Assembly (NCBI GenBank): GCA_034717695.1
Contig: JAYELS010000005.1
Span: 124,001-188,000 of the forward strand
DNA length: 64,000 bases
Reading direction: 5' to 3'
Source: NAT127 sp034717695
GTDB taxonomy: Bacteria > Pseudomonadota > Gammaproteobacteria > Pseudomonadales > Porticoccaceae
Positions 1 to 8,465 of the stretch are shown in pieces (the first letter of the stretch is position 1; each line of letters starts with the position of its first letter). The notes beneath the pieces are model-generated. The model ran no database searches. It was not told the origin of the DNA and saw nothing but the letters and a program-made list of their open reading frames with translations. The position numbers and the translations under genes were made by a program.

Positions 1-660
1 GGGCGGCAACTGGCTGGCGAGGTCGAGGCCGTAGAGGCCCGCCAGGTCCCGGTAGAGGGGCCCGTGGAAATCCCGCACCCCCTGGGGATCGGTGAAGAAC
101 GCCTCGGAGACATAGGCGAAGAACTCCATGTTGGTGCCCTCCTCGATGATGGTGGGCAGCACGTGGTCGCTGACGATGTCGTGGAGGCCGCGGCGGCGAT
201 TGGCCAGGTGCAGCTCCAGCCCATCCCGAAGTCCCGGGGTGCTGTCGGTGATGCCGAATTGCTGGTCGAGGATATGGGCGAACTCGTGGATGGCGATCTG
301 CTGGCCGGGGATGCGCTGCCGGGATTCCTCCACCAGGTCCCAGGCGTTGATGCGCACCGTCGACTGGCCGAAGGCGTCGCCGCTCAGCTCCCCCAGGTCG
401 TCATCGTCCACCAGGTAGACCCAGCGCACGCTGGCGAAGGCGTTGGTGCGCTGGGCGCCACCCACCAGGGCGGCGTTGGCGGCCACCAGCCAGGTGAGCT
501 CCTCCGAGGCTTCCACGGTGGGCGCGAACAGGAACTCGGTGCCCGCGCAGAAGGCCCGCACGAAGCGCAGCACCACCGCCCGCTGGTGGGTACTGAGGTA
601 CGGGTGGATGAACCAGTTGTGGGCGAGGAAGTCGTCGATCGGATCGGGGGCGAGGGTCAT
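1..660 (-). CDS. MtfA-like zinc metallopeptidase (M90 family), C-terminus cut by window edge
   Basis: An open frame runs leftward from an ATG at 660 off the left edge, giving 220 residues without a stop. Near the middle it has the zinc-peptidase signature HEFAH followed by ILDQ, and downstream the segment NMEFFAYVSEAFF, which fits the third-ligand glutamate region of MtfA. MtfA (Mlc titration factor A) is a cytosolic peptidase that in E. coli binds the repressor Mlc and so affects glucose PTS expression. About 40 residues are probably missing compared with the roughly 265-residue E. coli protein. No Mlc or PTS gene is visible nearby, so the family is clear but the partner is not. Confidence 0.85.
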   Translation of the reverse strand, partial: MTLAPDPIDDFLAHNWFIHPYLSTHQRAVVLRFVRAFCAGTEFLFAPTVEASEELTWLVAANAALVGGAQRTNAFASVRWVYLVDDDDLGELSGDAFGQSTVRINAWDLVEESRQRIPGQQIAIHEFAHILDQQFGITDSTPGLRDGLELHLANRRRGLHDIVSDHVLPTIIEEGTNMEFFAYVSEAFFTDPQGVRDFHGPLYRDLAGLYGLDLASQLPP

Positions 661-673
661 CGAGGGTGCCGAG

Positions 674-712
674 GCTTGGCCTGAGCCGCTACTTTAGCGG
701 CTCAGGCCAAGC
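674..712 (-). terminator. 17-bp perfect hairpin between pirin gene and mtfA-like gene
   Basis: The arms 674-690 and 696-712 are exact inverted repeats around the 5-nt loop ACTTT. The hairpin lies 28 bp past the stop of the leftward pirin gene and 14 bp before the leftward mtfA-like start. No T-run follows on either strand, so it is not a textbook intrinsic terminator. It could be an mRNA 3'-end stabiliser, an imperfect terminator or a protein-binding palindrome. Confidence 0.5.
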
Positions 713-740
713 CCGCAAGGGGCGGGGCCGGCGACGGGCG

Positions 741-1601
741 TCAAACCGCCAGCACGCCGTCCCGGTAATCCCGCAGGGCCTGCTCGATCTCCGCCTCGCT
801 GTTCATCACGAATGGGCCGTACTGCACCACCGGCTCGCCGATGGGCCGCGCCGCCAGCAGCAGCGCGCGGGCGCCGGCGGGGGCCTCGATGCGCAGCCCG
901 TCGCCATCCGCCAAGAGCCCCGCCACGCCGGCGCCAACCGCCTGCCCCGCGATGCGGGCCTCGCCCTCGTAGACGTAGACAAAGGCCTGATGGCCCGGGG
1001 CGAAGCCGATGTCCGTCGCCTCGCCCGCGCCGAGGCGCAGGTCGAGGTAGAGCGGGTCGGTGCTCAAGGGACGGCCATCGCGGCCATTGAAGAATCCCGT
1101 CACTGCCTCGCCATGGATAGTGGCGCGGCCGGCGAGCAACACCGCCTCGCCGCCCCCGGGGAGGGCGTGGCGGGGAATCTGCTCCGCCTGCACATCCCGG
1201 TAACGGGCCGGCTGCATCTTTTCCGCCGCCGGCAGGTTGATCCAAAGCTGAAAGCCGCGCATCAGGCCGGCGCTCTGCTGGGGCATCTCGGAGTGAATCA
1301 CGCCGCGCCCGGCGGTCATCCACTGGGCGCCGCCGTCCCTGAGGTCGCCGCGGTTGCCCAGGTGATCCTGGTGGAGCATATGGCCGGCGAGCATGTAGGT
1401 GACCGTCTCGAAACCCCGGTGGGGGTGGGACGGAAAGCCGGCGATGTAGTCCCCCGGGTCGTCGGAGTAGAACTCGTCGAGCATCAGGAACGGATCGAGG
1501 CGCGCCCCGGGGTGCTGGCCGAGGCTGCGGCGCAGCTTGACCCCGGCGCCGTCGGCGGTGTCCCGGGCGCGGATCAGTTGGCGAACGGTACGGGTGGACA
1601 T
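741..1601 (-). CDS. Pirin family bicupin protein
   Basis: The protein is 286 residues, starting at the ATG at 1601 (MSTRTVRQLI). The N-terminal cupin carries the pirin metal motif region FPSHPHRGFETVTY and HSEMPQ, with the His and Glu residues that bind iron in pirins. The C-terminal cupin ends with the typical GEPVVQYGPFVMN segment. Bacterial pirins act as quercetinases or as redox-sensitive regulators, and the sequence does not decide between these. The gene follows azoR by 22 bp on the same strand, so the two are probably cotranscribed, a pairing that suggests redox or quinone/flavonoid stress. The frame continues upstream into azoR, but that part does not resemble pirin. Confidence 0.93.
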   Translation of the reverse strand: MSTRTVRQLIRARDTADGAGVKLRRSLGQHPGARLDPFLMLDEFYSDDPGDYIAGFPSHPHRGFETVTYMLAGHMLHQDHLGNRGDLRDGGAQWMTAGRGVIHSEMPQQSAGLMRGFQLWINLPAAEKMQPARYRDVQAEQIPRHALPGGGEAVLLAGRATIHGEAVTGFFNGRDGRPLSTDPLYLDLRLGAGEATDIGFAPGHQAFVYVYEGEARIAGQAVGAGVAGLLADGDGLRIEAPAGARALLLAARPIGEPVVQYGPFVMNSEAEIEQALRDYRDGVLAV

Positions 1602-1623
1602 GCTGTGCTCTCCCCGGCCGCCG

Positions 1624-2226
1624 TCAGGCGGCCTGTTGCTGGATGGTGGCGCGGGCGTCCCGCAGGGCGTCGCCGGCCACCTCGGGGCCCATATTGAGGC
1701 CCTCGACATGGATGAACTCCACATCGCGGATGCCCATGAGGCCGAGGATATGGCGCACGTAGTCGCTCTGGGTATCCAGGGGTGTGCCCCGGTAGATGCC
1801 GCCCCGGGTGGCCACCACCTGCACCTTGCGATCCTGCAGCAGGCCGACCGGCCCCTCCGCCGTATAGCGGAAGGTTTCCCCCGCCCGGGCCAGGTGATCA
1901 ATGTAGGCCTTGAAGGTCGAGGGCACCCCGAGGTTGTAAAGGGGCAGGCCGATCACCACCCGGTCCGCTGCCCGCCACTCGGCGATCAATGCATCGGACA
2001 GGGCCACCGCCGCCCGCTGCCCGGCGTCGCGCTCGGCGGGGGCGGTGGTGAAGGCGGCAAAACGGGCGCCGTCGAGGTGGGGGACCGGGTCCGCCGCCAG
2101 GTCGCGGCGCAGCACCCGGGTGCCCGGGCGGGCGGCGACGATGGCGTCCACCAGGTCGGCGCCGAGGCGGCTGGACTGGCCCGCCTCGCCGAACAGGCTC
2201 GCGGTGATGTAGAGCAGGGTATTCAT
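1624..2226 (-). CDS. azoR: FMN-dependent NADH-azoreductase
   Basis: The 200-residue flavodoxin-fold protein has the AzoR hallmarks: an N-terminal phosphate-binding strand and loop (LLYITASLF then GQSSRL), PLYNLGVPSTFKAYIDH around residue 95, the FRYT.EGPVGLL segment, and ATRGGIY near residue 145. It reduces azo bonds and quinones with NADH through a homodimer-bound FMN in the cytosol. Length matches the family (about 200). A good ribosome site (AGGAGG-like) precedes the ATG. It is the first gene of the pair with pirin. Confidence 0.94.
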   Translation of the reverse strand: MNTLLYITASLFGEAGQSSRLGADLVDAIVAARPGTRVLRRDLAADPVPHLDGARFAAFTTAPAERDAGQRAAVALSDALIAEWRAADRVVIGLPLYNLGVPSTFKAYIDHLARAGETFRYTAEGPVGLLQDRKVQVVATRGGIYRGTPLDTQSDYVRHILGLMGIRDVEFIHVEGLNMGPEVAGDALRDARATIQQQAA

Positions 2227-2329
2227 GGCATCCTCCTTAACCGTTGTGGATGCCGCTATTTAATCCGGCGCCAGGGGCGGGAATAAGCGCGCTTTTCCGC
2301 GCAATGCCTTCAAAAAATCCGATGGGTGA

Positions 2330-2716
2330 TCAGTTGAGGTCGACGGCGTACTGGCGCAGCAGCGCGAAGGGCACGATCTCCAGGGCGCGGCGGTGGGTGC
2401 GGGCGAGGAACACCCGGGGCGCCATGCCCTGCTGGTGGGCCTCCAGCCAGCGGGCTGCGCACAGGCACCAGCGGTCCCCCGGGCGCAACCCCGGGAAGCC
2501 GTATTCCGGCATCGGAGTGGACAGGTCGTTGCCGCGAAAGCGGGAGAATTCGAGAAACGCCCGGTTCACCTCGACACACACCGTGTGGGAGCCCATATCC
2601 TCGTCGCTGGTGTTGCAGCAGCCGTCCCGGAAAAATCCGGTCACGGGATCGGTGCCGCAGGGCTCAAGGGGTTCGTTGAGCACGTTCAGGGATTCATCCA
2701 TCTCGACCATTGCCAT
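2330..2716 (-). CDS. DUF2237 family protein
   Basis: The protein is 128 residues from the ATG at 2716, chosen because GAGG lies just upstream; an ATG two codons later is also possible. It has the compact DUF2237 pattern: NVLNEPLEPC, TGFFRDGCC, HTVCVEVN, RGNDLSTPMPEYGFPGL, GDRWCLCA, and a C-terminal THRRALEIV. Several cysteines are invariant in the family, which is why metal or redox roles have been suggested. The function is not established. It is separated from azoR by about 100 bp and may have its own promoter in the 2717-2918 divergent region. Confidence 0.88.
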   Translation of the reverse strand: MAMVEMDESLNVLNEPLEPCGTDPVTGFFRDGCCNTSDEDMGSHTVCVEVNRAFLEFSRFRGNDLSTPMPEYGFPGLRPGDRWCLCAARWLEAHQQGMAPRVFLARTHRRALEIVPFALLRQYAVDLN

Positions 2717-2918
2717 GTCACCTCGGGAAAGCCTGTCAGACAGAGTGTAGCAAGGCCCGCGACCGAGCCGGCGAGGATTCGCCGACCGCCCGCCCCCGGG
2801 GCCGGAAGCGCCTGTCACCGGGGGCTTTGCCATTTTCATACAGCCGTCTTATGATCGCCCGAACCTGCCGCCGCCCCCGCGGGTAGCCGGCCCCAGAATA
2901 ATTCACCAGGAGTCATCC

Positions 2919-3344
2919 ATGTCCATCGATAAAGAAGCCGTCGTTCTCGACTTTCTCAACCTGTTCCACGGCGACCAGTGGCCCGATTTCGGCGAGGCCG
3001 CGGCCATGTTCACCGAGGACTGCGTGTGCTACGTGGTCTACCCCACCACACCGCCGGTGAAAGGCCGCCAGGCCCTCAAGGAAGAGCTGCAGCGCCAGGC
3101 CCGGGACAGCAGCCTGCCCAAGGTGGAGATCAAGGCGGTGGCAAGCAACGGCCGCCAGGTGTTCGTCGAGCGGGTAGACTCCTTCATCACCCTCGGCAAA
3201 CCCCTCAGCATCTGCATCAACGGCGTGTTCGATGTCACCGACGACGGCCTGATCGCCGGCTGGCGGGAGTACATGGATCCGATGACCACCGCCCGGCAGC
3301 TGGGCATCAGCTTCGACGATCTGGCCAAGCTGCTCGAAGGCTGA
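2919..3344 (+). CDS. Limonene-1,2-epoxide hydrolase / SnoaL-like fold protein
   Basis: The 141-residue NTF2-like protein has the three polar residues of the limonene epoxide hydrolase active site in the right places: Arg85 and Asp87 in ERVDSF and Asp120 in WREYMD. In that family the Asp-Arg-Asp set activates water for epoxide opening without a covalent intermediate. The substrate is unknown; related proteins act on terpenoid or steroid epoxides, or have no known substrate. AGGAG lies 7 nt before the ATG. The gene is monocistronic, ending at a strong bidirectional terminator and facing the sugar dehydrogenase gene. Confidence 0.82.
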   Translation: MSIDKEAVVLDFLNLFHGDQWPDFGEAAAMFTEDCVCYVVYPTTPPVKGRQALKEELQRQARDSSLPKVEIKAVASNGRQVFVERVDSFITLGKPLSICINGVFDVTDDGLIAGWREYMDPMTTARQLGISFDDLAKLLEG

Positions 3345-3353
3345 GGCGGACGC

Positions 3354-3391
3354 AAAAAACCGGGGGCCCCCTCAGCGCCCCCGGTTTTTTT
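3354..3391. terminator. Bidirectional intrinsic terminator
   Basis: An A-run, a GC-rich stem (arms 3359-3367 and 3377-3385) and a T-run sit between convergent genes ending at 3344 and 3409. The symmetry serves both strands. Confidence 0.9.
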
Positions 3392-3408
3392 GTGCCTGCT
3401 TGCCAGGG

Positions 3409-4941
3409 TCAGGGGCTGGCCGTGGCCTTCCTCAGGTAGCCGATCAGGTCGTTGCGCTCCAGGGGGTCGGTGATCGGCGCCATCACCATGGCGGTGCCGG
3501 GCACGTAACCCTCCGGGGAGGCCAGGTAGTAGTCGAGGGTCTTTTCGCCCCACACCACGTCGAGGTCGGCGAGGGCCGGTGAGTAGGCAAAGCCCTCCCC
3601 CGCGCCCGCCCGGCGGCCGAAGACCCCGGCAAGGGCGGGGCCGATGCCCGCCGCCCCCGGGGCGAGGCCGTGGCAGCTCTGGCAACGCTGTTCGAACAGC
3701 TCTTTGCCCCGCGCCACATCCGGGGGCGGGAGGGGGCCCGGGAATCCCCCCAGGGGCAGACCCTGGGGCACCGCCGGCGCCTTCGCGACCCGCGCCAGAT
3801 CGTCCCCGGCGGGCGCCCCCGGACGCAACCTCAACAGCCGCCCGTCGGTGCTGTCGGTAAGCACATAGATAAGGCCATCGGGGCCCTGGCGGACATCGCG
3901 GATGCGCTCATTGAGATCCCGCAACAGCTGTTCCTGGGCGATCACCTGGCCGTCCTTCACCGCCACCCGCAGCAGATGCTGCCCCCGCAGGGTGCCGATG
4001 AAGAGGTTGCCATGCCAGGCGGGAAACGCCTCCCCCAGATAGAGCGCGATGCTGGACGGAGCGATGGAGGGCGACCAGTGGGCCACCGGCGATTCGATGC
4101 CGGGGGCCTCGGTCAGTTCGCTGATGGTCTCGCCGCTGTACTCGATACCGTAGGTGGTGATCGGCCAGCCGTAGTTGGCGCCGGCCTTGATGAGGTTCAA
4201 CTCGTCGCCGCCCCGGGGGCCGTTTTCCACTTCCCAGATATCGCCGTTGCGGGGGTCGCGGGCAAGCCCCAGGGGCGCCCGGGTGCCGTAGGCATGGATT
4301 TCCGGCAGGGCGCCGGGGGTGCCGACGAAGGGGTTGTCCGGGGGCGCCTTGCCATCCCGGTCGAGGCGGAGGATCTTGGCCAGGTGGTTGTCGAGACGCT
4401 GGGCCAGGTGGCGGCGGGCGTGGTCGTCGGACGAGGTGAACAGCAAGGTCTTGTCCGGCAGGAACTGGAAGCGGCCCGCCAGGGGATAGGGGAAGACGGC
4501 ACTGGCGGGGCTGATGCGAAAGATGGTCTCCCCGTCCACCAGGCCCTCGGGGGTGTGGCGGGCGCGGTAGATGGCGCCCCGGTTGTCCCCGGCGCGGCCC
4601 TCGGTGTAGGCGATGAAGAGCCGCCGGTTGCTGGCGAAATCGGGGTCCAGGGCAATGTCGAGCAGGCCGCTCTGGGCCGCCTGGTACACATTGGCGGGCC
4701 CGCCCGGCAGCGGCCGGGGATCCAGCGCGCCGTCGCGAAACACCCGGATGCCGCCGAACTTCTCGGTGATCAGCAACTCCCCGGAGGGCAGCCAGGCCAT
4801 CGACCAGGGGGCGTTGAGGCCGCTGGCCAGCTCCTCGACCCAGAAGGTCTCGGTGCCCGCCCGCGCCGGCGACAGGGGCAGGGACAACAGCGCGGCGCAG
4901 GCCAGGCACAGCAGCCGGCGCGGAGTGATCGTCGGGGTCAT
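3409..4941 (-). CDS. PQQ-type glucose/sorbosone dehydrogenase fused to a C-terminal cytochrome c
   Basis: The 510-residue protein starts with a clear Sec signal (hydrophobic residues 10-25, then a cleavage region near PARAG). Residues 30-390 form the six-bladed soluble aldose sugar dehydrogenase fold, recognised by LNAPWSMAWLPSG, GLLDIALDPDF and the GGDELN..GANYGWP segment. The last 100 residues are a class I cytochrome c with CQSCH at 420-424 and a likely axial Met at 485 or 487. The periplasmic enzyme would oxidise sugars using PQQ and pass electrons to its own heme. The gene is divergent from the cytochrome oxidase cluster, a plausible electron acceptor. The natural sugar is unknown, and no pqq biosynthesis genes are in the window. 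Confidence 0.9.
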   Translation of the reverse strand: MTPTITPRRLLCLACAALLSLPLSPARAGTETFWVEELASGLNAPWSMAWLPSGELLITEKFGGIRVFRDGALDPRPLPGGPANVYQAAQSGLLDIALDPDFASNRRLFIAYTEGRAGDNRGAIYRARHTPEGLVDGETIFRISPASAVFPYPLAGRFQFLPDKTLLFTSSDDHARRHLAQRLDNHLAKILRLDRDGKAPPDNPFVGTPGALPEIHAYGTRAPLGLARDPRNGDIWEVENGPRGGDELNLIKAGANYGWPITTYGIEYSGETISELTEAPGIESPVAHWSPSIAPSSIALYLGEAFPAWHGNLFIGTLRGQHLLRVAVKDGQVIAQEQLLRDLNERIRDVRQGPDGLIYVLTDSTDGRLLRLRPGAPAGDDLARVAKAPAVPQGLPLGGFPGPLPPPDVARGKELFEQRCQSCHGLAPGAAGIGPALAGVFGRRAGAGEGFAYSPALADLDVVWGEKTLDYYLASPEGYVPGTAMVMAPITDPLERNDLIGYLRKATASP

Positions 4942-5282
4942 GGGATTAACCTCTTATCGTTCAGAAATGGCGGGGCCAGTGCACGATAGGACGCGGCGGG
5001 GAATAAATCTACATTTTTGACAAATTAAACCCCACACCAGTCGCCTTGACAGGGGGGGAATATAAATTACCTTTAAAACGGGCCTGCTGGACAGCACGGG
5101 CCCAGCCCCGCGGTAACGGGTTGATAACACTAAGACCATGCTGCGGCCTCGACCGGATGGGCAGGTGCCGCAGTCAATCTCACCCGTGGAACCCATGCCG
5201 GCGGCAAGCCGCCGGGAAGGGAACGCTGCAACTTGTCGCGGCAGCCACGGGCACCGTCACGCAGAGTGGGGGAATACCGCCT
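4942..5282. other. Divergent intergenic region between the dehydrogenase and coxB
   Basis: This 341-bp gap has an AT-rich core (about 5000-5080) unlike its surroundings, containing two rightward TTGACA hexamers at 5017 and 5046. Neither has a good -10 element at 16-18 bp, so I do not call a sigma-70 promoter. A perfect 8-bp inverted repeat occurs at 5198-5215 in what would be the coxB leader. The frame of coxB is open upstream to 5046, but that part does not look like protein. Confidence 0.5.
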
Positions 5283-6644
5283 ATGGCCATCGCGCTTGTC
5301 CTCATTGCACTGGTGATCGCCACCGTCCTTTTCCATATTTTCAGCCCCTGGTGGTTCACCCCCATCGCCTCCAATTGGGACATGATCGACGGCACCGTCG
5401 ACCTCACCGTCTGGGTCACCGGGTTCGTCTTTGTGGCCGTCAACCTGTTCGTGGCCTACGCCGTGATCCGCTTCCGCCACAAGGCCGGCGCCCGCGCTGC
5501 CTACGAGCCGGAGAACAAGAAGCTCGAGGGCTGGCTCACCGCCCTCACCACCGTCGGCATCATGGCGCTGCTCGCGCCGGGGCTGTTTGTGTGGGGCAAG
5601 TTCGTCGCCGTGCCGGAGGACGCCATGGACGTGGAGGTGGTCGGCCAGCAGTGGGGCTGGAGCTACCGCTTCCCCGGCCCCGACGGTGTGCTCGGCGCCA
5701 GCGATCCGCGCTTTTTCGCGGGCGACAACCCCCTGGGCCTCGATCCCGCCGACGCCGCGGGCCAGGACGACATCCTGATCAACGGCGCCGAGCTGCGCCT
5801 GCCCCTGGACGTGCCGGTGCGGGTGCTGGCCCGCTCCAAGGATGTCCTCCACAACTTCGCGGTACCCCAGTTCCGGGTGAAGATGGACATGGTGCCCGGC
5901 ATGGTCACCCACTTCTGGTTCACCCCCACCCGCACCGGTGAGTTCGATGTGCTGTGCATGGAGCTGTGCGGCATCGGCCACTATGTGATGCGCGGCCGGG
6001 TGACCATCGTCCCCGAGACGGATTTCCAGGCGTGGCTGGCGGACAAGCCCAGCTTCGCCGACACCCAGGCGGTCGCCGCCCGGGAGGCCGCCGCCGGCGA
6101 AGTCCACTACGCCACCTGCGGCGCCTGCCACGGCGCCATGGGCGAGGGCAATCCGCTGATGAACGCGCCCCGCATCGCCGGCCTCGACAAGCACTACCTG
6201 GCCCGCCAGATCGACAACTTCCGCACCGGCAAGCGCGGCGCCAATCCCGATGACAGCTTTGGCCAGCAGATGGCGGCCATGGCCAACGTGCTGCCGGACG
6301 AAGCCGCCATCGCCAGCGTGTCCGCCTATATCGCCAGCCTCCCCCACCAGAGCGCCGATGCCGACCCGTCCCTCGCCGGCGATCCGCGCCGGGGCGCGGG
6401 CATCTACCAGAACTGCGCGGTGTGCCACGGCGACCAGGGGCAGGGCATCTGGAACATGGGGGCGCCGCGCCTCGCGGGCATGGATCCGGGCTATATGGCC
6501 ACCCAGCTGAAGCATTTCCGGGAGGGGATACGGGGCGCCCACCGGGATGACCAGCACGGACAGCAAATGGTGGCCATGGCGTCGATCCTCGGCGGCGACC
6601 AGGCCATCGACGACGTCATCGCCTATATCGCCACCCTGCAATGA
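5283..6644 (+). CDS. coxB: Cytochrome c oxidase subunit II with two fused cytochrome c domains
   Basis: The protein is 453 residues from the ATG at 5283, chosen because hydrophobic sequence begins there and GGGGGAA lies upstream. Two membrane helices (about 1-20 and 42-62, with a further hydrophobic stretch at 88-105) precede the CuA cupredoxin domain. CuA ligands are visible: His190, Cys225, Glu227, Cys229, His233 and Met236. Two class I cytochrome c modules follow, with CxxCH at 279-283 and 378-382. The subunit takes electrons from the periplasm and passes them via heme c and CuA to subunit I. Subunit II with two c-type hemes is a caa3-like variant. It heads the oxidase operon. Confidence 0.95.
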   Translation: MAIALVLIALVIATVLFHIFSPWWFTPIASNWDMIDGTVDLTVWVTGFVFVAVNLFVAYAVIRFRHKAGARAAYEPENKKLEGWLTALTTVGIMALLAPGLFVWGKFVAVPEDAMDVEVVGQQWGWSYRFPGPDGVLGASDPRFFAGDNPLGLDPADAAGQDDILINGAELRLPLDVPVRVLARSKDVLHNFAVPQFRVKMDMVPGMVTHFWFTPTRTGEFDVLCMELCGIGHYVMRGRVTIVPETDFQAWLADKPSFADTQAVAAREAAAGEVHYATCGACHGAMGEGNPLMNAPRIAGLDKHYLARQIDNFRTGKRGANPDDSFGQQMAAMANVLPDEAAIASVSAYIASLPHQSADADPSLAGDPRRGAGIYQNCAVCHGDQGQGIWNMGAPRLAGMDPGYMATQLKHFREGIRGAHRDDQHGQQMVAMASILGGDQAIDDVIAYIATLQ

Positions 6645-6707
6645 GCGGGACCCAGGTGTATCGCCGTCCCACCCTAACAACGCCACCGCAAACACAGGGG
6701 TAAACCC

Positions 6708-8465
6708 ATGGAACAGGTCGCCATCGCCGACGAAGTCCACGAGCACCACGAGCCGACGAGCTTCATCAGCCGCTATATCTGGAGCCAGGACCACAAGGTC
6801 ATCGCCATCCAGTACGCCTCCACCGCCATCGCCGTGGGGCTGGTGGCCCTGGTGCTGTCGGGCATGATGCGGCTCCAGCTGGGCTTTCCCCACGCCTTCG
6901 ATTTCATCAGCCCCAGCGCCTACTACCAGTTCGTCACCATGCACGGGATGATCATGGTGATCTACCTGCTGACGGCGCTGCTCCTCGGGGGCTTTGGCAA
7001 TTACCTGATCCCCCTGATGATCGGCGCCCGGGACATGGTGTTCCCCTACCTCAACATGCTGAGCTACTGGTTCTACCTGGCCTCGGTGCTGGTGTTGATG
7101 GCGAGCTTCTTCGTGCCCGGCGGCTCCACCGGGGCCGGCTGGACCCTGTACCCACCCCAGGCGATCCTGCCCGGCACGCCGGGGGCCGACTGGGGCATCA
7201 TCCTCATGCTGGTGTCCCTGGGGATCTTTATCGTCGCCTTCACCATGGGCGGCCTCAACTACGTCACCACGGTGCTCCAGGCCCGCACCAAGGGCATGAC
7301 CCTGATGCGCATGCCCCTCACCGTATGGGGAATTTTCGTCGCCACCATCCTCGGCCTCCTGGCCTTTCCCGCTCTGTTCGTCAGCGCCCTGATGATGCTC
7401 CTCGATCACACCCTGGGCACCAGTTTCTTCATGCCGGCGCTGCTCTCCCAGGGGGAGCTCAGCGACCACGAGGGGGGCAGCCCCATCCTGTTCCAGCACC
7501 TGTTCTGGTTCTTCGGCCACCCGGAGGTGTACATCGTCGCCCTGCCCGCCTTCGGCATCGTCTCGGACCTGATCAGCACCCACGCCCGCAAGAACATCTT
7601 CGGCTACCGCATGATGGTGTGGGCGATACTCGCCATCGGCGTGCTCAGCTTCATCGTCTGGGCCCACCACATGTACGTGAGCGGCATGCACCCCTACTTC
7701 GGGTTTTTCTTCGCCGTCACCACCCTGATCATCGCCGTGCCCACCGCCATCAAGGTGTACAACTGGGTGCTCACCCTGTGGCGCGGCAACATCCATCTCA
7801 CCGTGCCCATGCTGTTCGCCATCGGCTTCATCTTCACCTTCGTCAACGGCGGGCTGACCGGGCTGTTCCTCGGCAACGTGGTGGTGGACCTGCCCCTCTC
7901 CGATACCTATTTCGTGGTGGGCCATTTCCACATGGTGATGGGGGTGTCGCCGGTGCTGGTGCTGTTCGGCGCCATCTACCACTGGTTTCCCAAGATCACC
8001 GGGCGTATGTACAGCGAAACCCTCGGCAAGTGGCACTTCTGGCTGACCTTTCTCGGCACCTACGCCATCTACCTGCCCATGCATTACCTGGGGATTCTCG
8101 GCATACCGCGCCGCTACTACGCCAACCTCAGCACCGATTTCATCCCCGAGTCGGCCCAGGACATGAACGTGGGTATCACCATCGCCGCCCTGTTCGTGGC
8201 GGTGGTGCAGCTGCTCTTTCTGATCAACCTGCTGTGGAGCCTGCGCCACGGCAAAAAGGCCGATCCCAACCCCTGGGGCGCCACCACCCTGGAGTGGCAG
8301 ACCCCGGACACACCGCCGCGACACGGCAACTGGGGCCACCACCTGCCGGTGGTGTACCGCTGGGCCTATGACTACAGCGTGCCGGGGGCGGAGCGGGACT
8401 TCATCCCCCAGACGGTGCCGGGCAGCGAGGGTCACGATAGCGACACAGGGGAGACCAAGGCATGA
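6708..8465 (+). CDS. coxA: Cytochrome c oxidase subunit I (A1-type heme-copper oxidase)
   Basis: The 585-residue polytopic membrane protein has all metal ligands: His79 (heme a), His271 with cross-linked Tyr275 in the GHPEVY motif, His320-His321 (CuB), and His406 and His408 (heme a3 and heme a). Glu273 in GHPEV marks an A1-type D-channel enzyme. It reduces oxygen to water and pumps protons. Its stop overlaps the next start by 4 bp (ATGA), showing translational coupling. An AGGGG ribosome site precedes the ATG. Confidence 0.97.
   Translation: MEQVAIADEVHEHHEPTSFISRYIWSQDHKVIAIQYASTAIAVGLVALVLSGMMRLQLGFPHAFDFISPSAYYQFVTMHGMIMVIYLLTALLLGGFGNYLIPLMIGARDMVFPYLNMLSYWFYLASVLVLMASFFVPGGSTGAGWTLYPPQAILPGTPGADWGIILMLVSLGIFIVAFTMGGLNYVTTVLQARTKGMTLMRMPLTVWGIFVATILGLLAFPALFVSALMMLLDHTLGTSFFMPALLSQGELSDHEGGSPILFQHLFWFFGHPEVYIVALPAFGIVSDLISTHARKNIFGYRMMVWAILAIGVLSFIVWAHHMYVSGMHPYFGFFFAVTTLIIAVPTAIKVYNWVLTLWRGNIHLTVPMLFAIGFIFTFVNGGLTGLFLGNVVVDLPLSDTYFVVGHFHMVMGVSPVLVLFGAIYHWFPKITGRMYSETLGKWHFWLTFLGTYAIYLPMHYLGILGIPRRYYANLSTDFIPESAQDMNVGITIAALFVAVVQLLFLINLLWSLRHGKKADPNPWGATTLEWQTPDTPPRHGNWGHHLPVVYRWAYDYSVPGAERDFIPQTVPGSEGHDSDTGETKA

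Noticed and set aside
5017..5074. Sigma-70 promoters from two TTGACA hexamers before coxB
   Set aside because: No -10 element at 16-18 bp from either; TATAAA is only 9 bp from the second one.
5046..5282. Longer N-terminus for CoxB
   Set aside because: The added 79 residues look random and lack a signal; a ribosome site and hydrophobic start lie at 5283.
5130..8435. Very long leftward open frame opposite coxB and coxA
   Set aside because: Composition is dominated by His, Gly, Gln, Val and Asp with no domain signature, as expected opposite GC-rich coding sequence; the rightward genes have full catalytic motifs.
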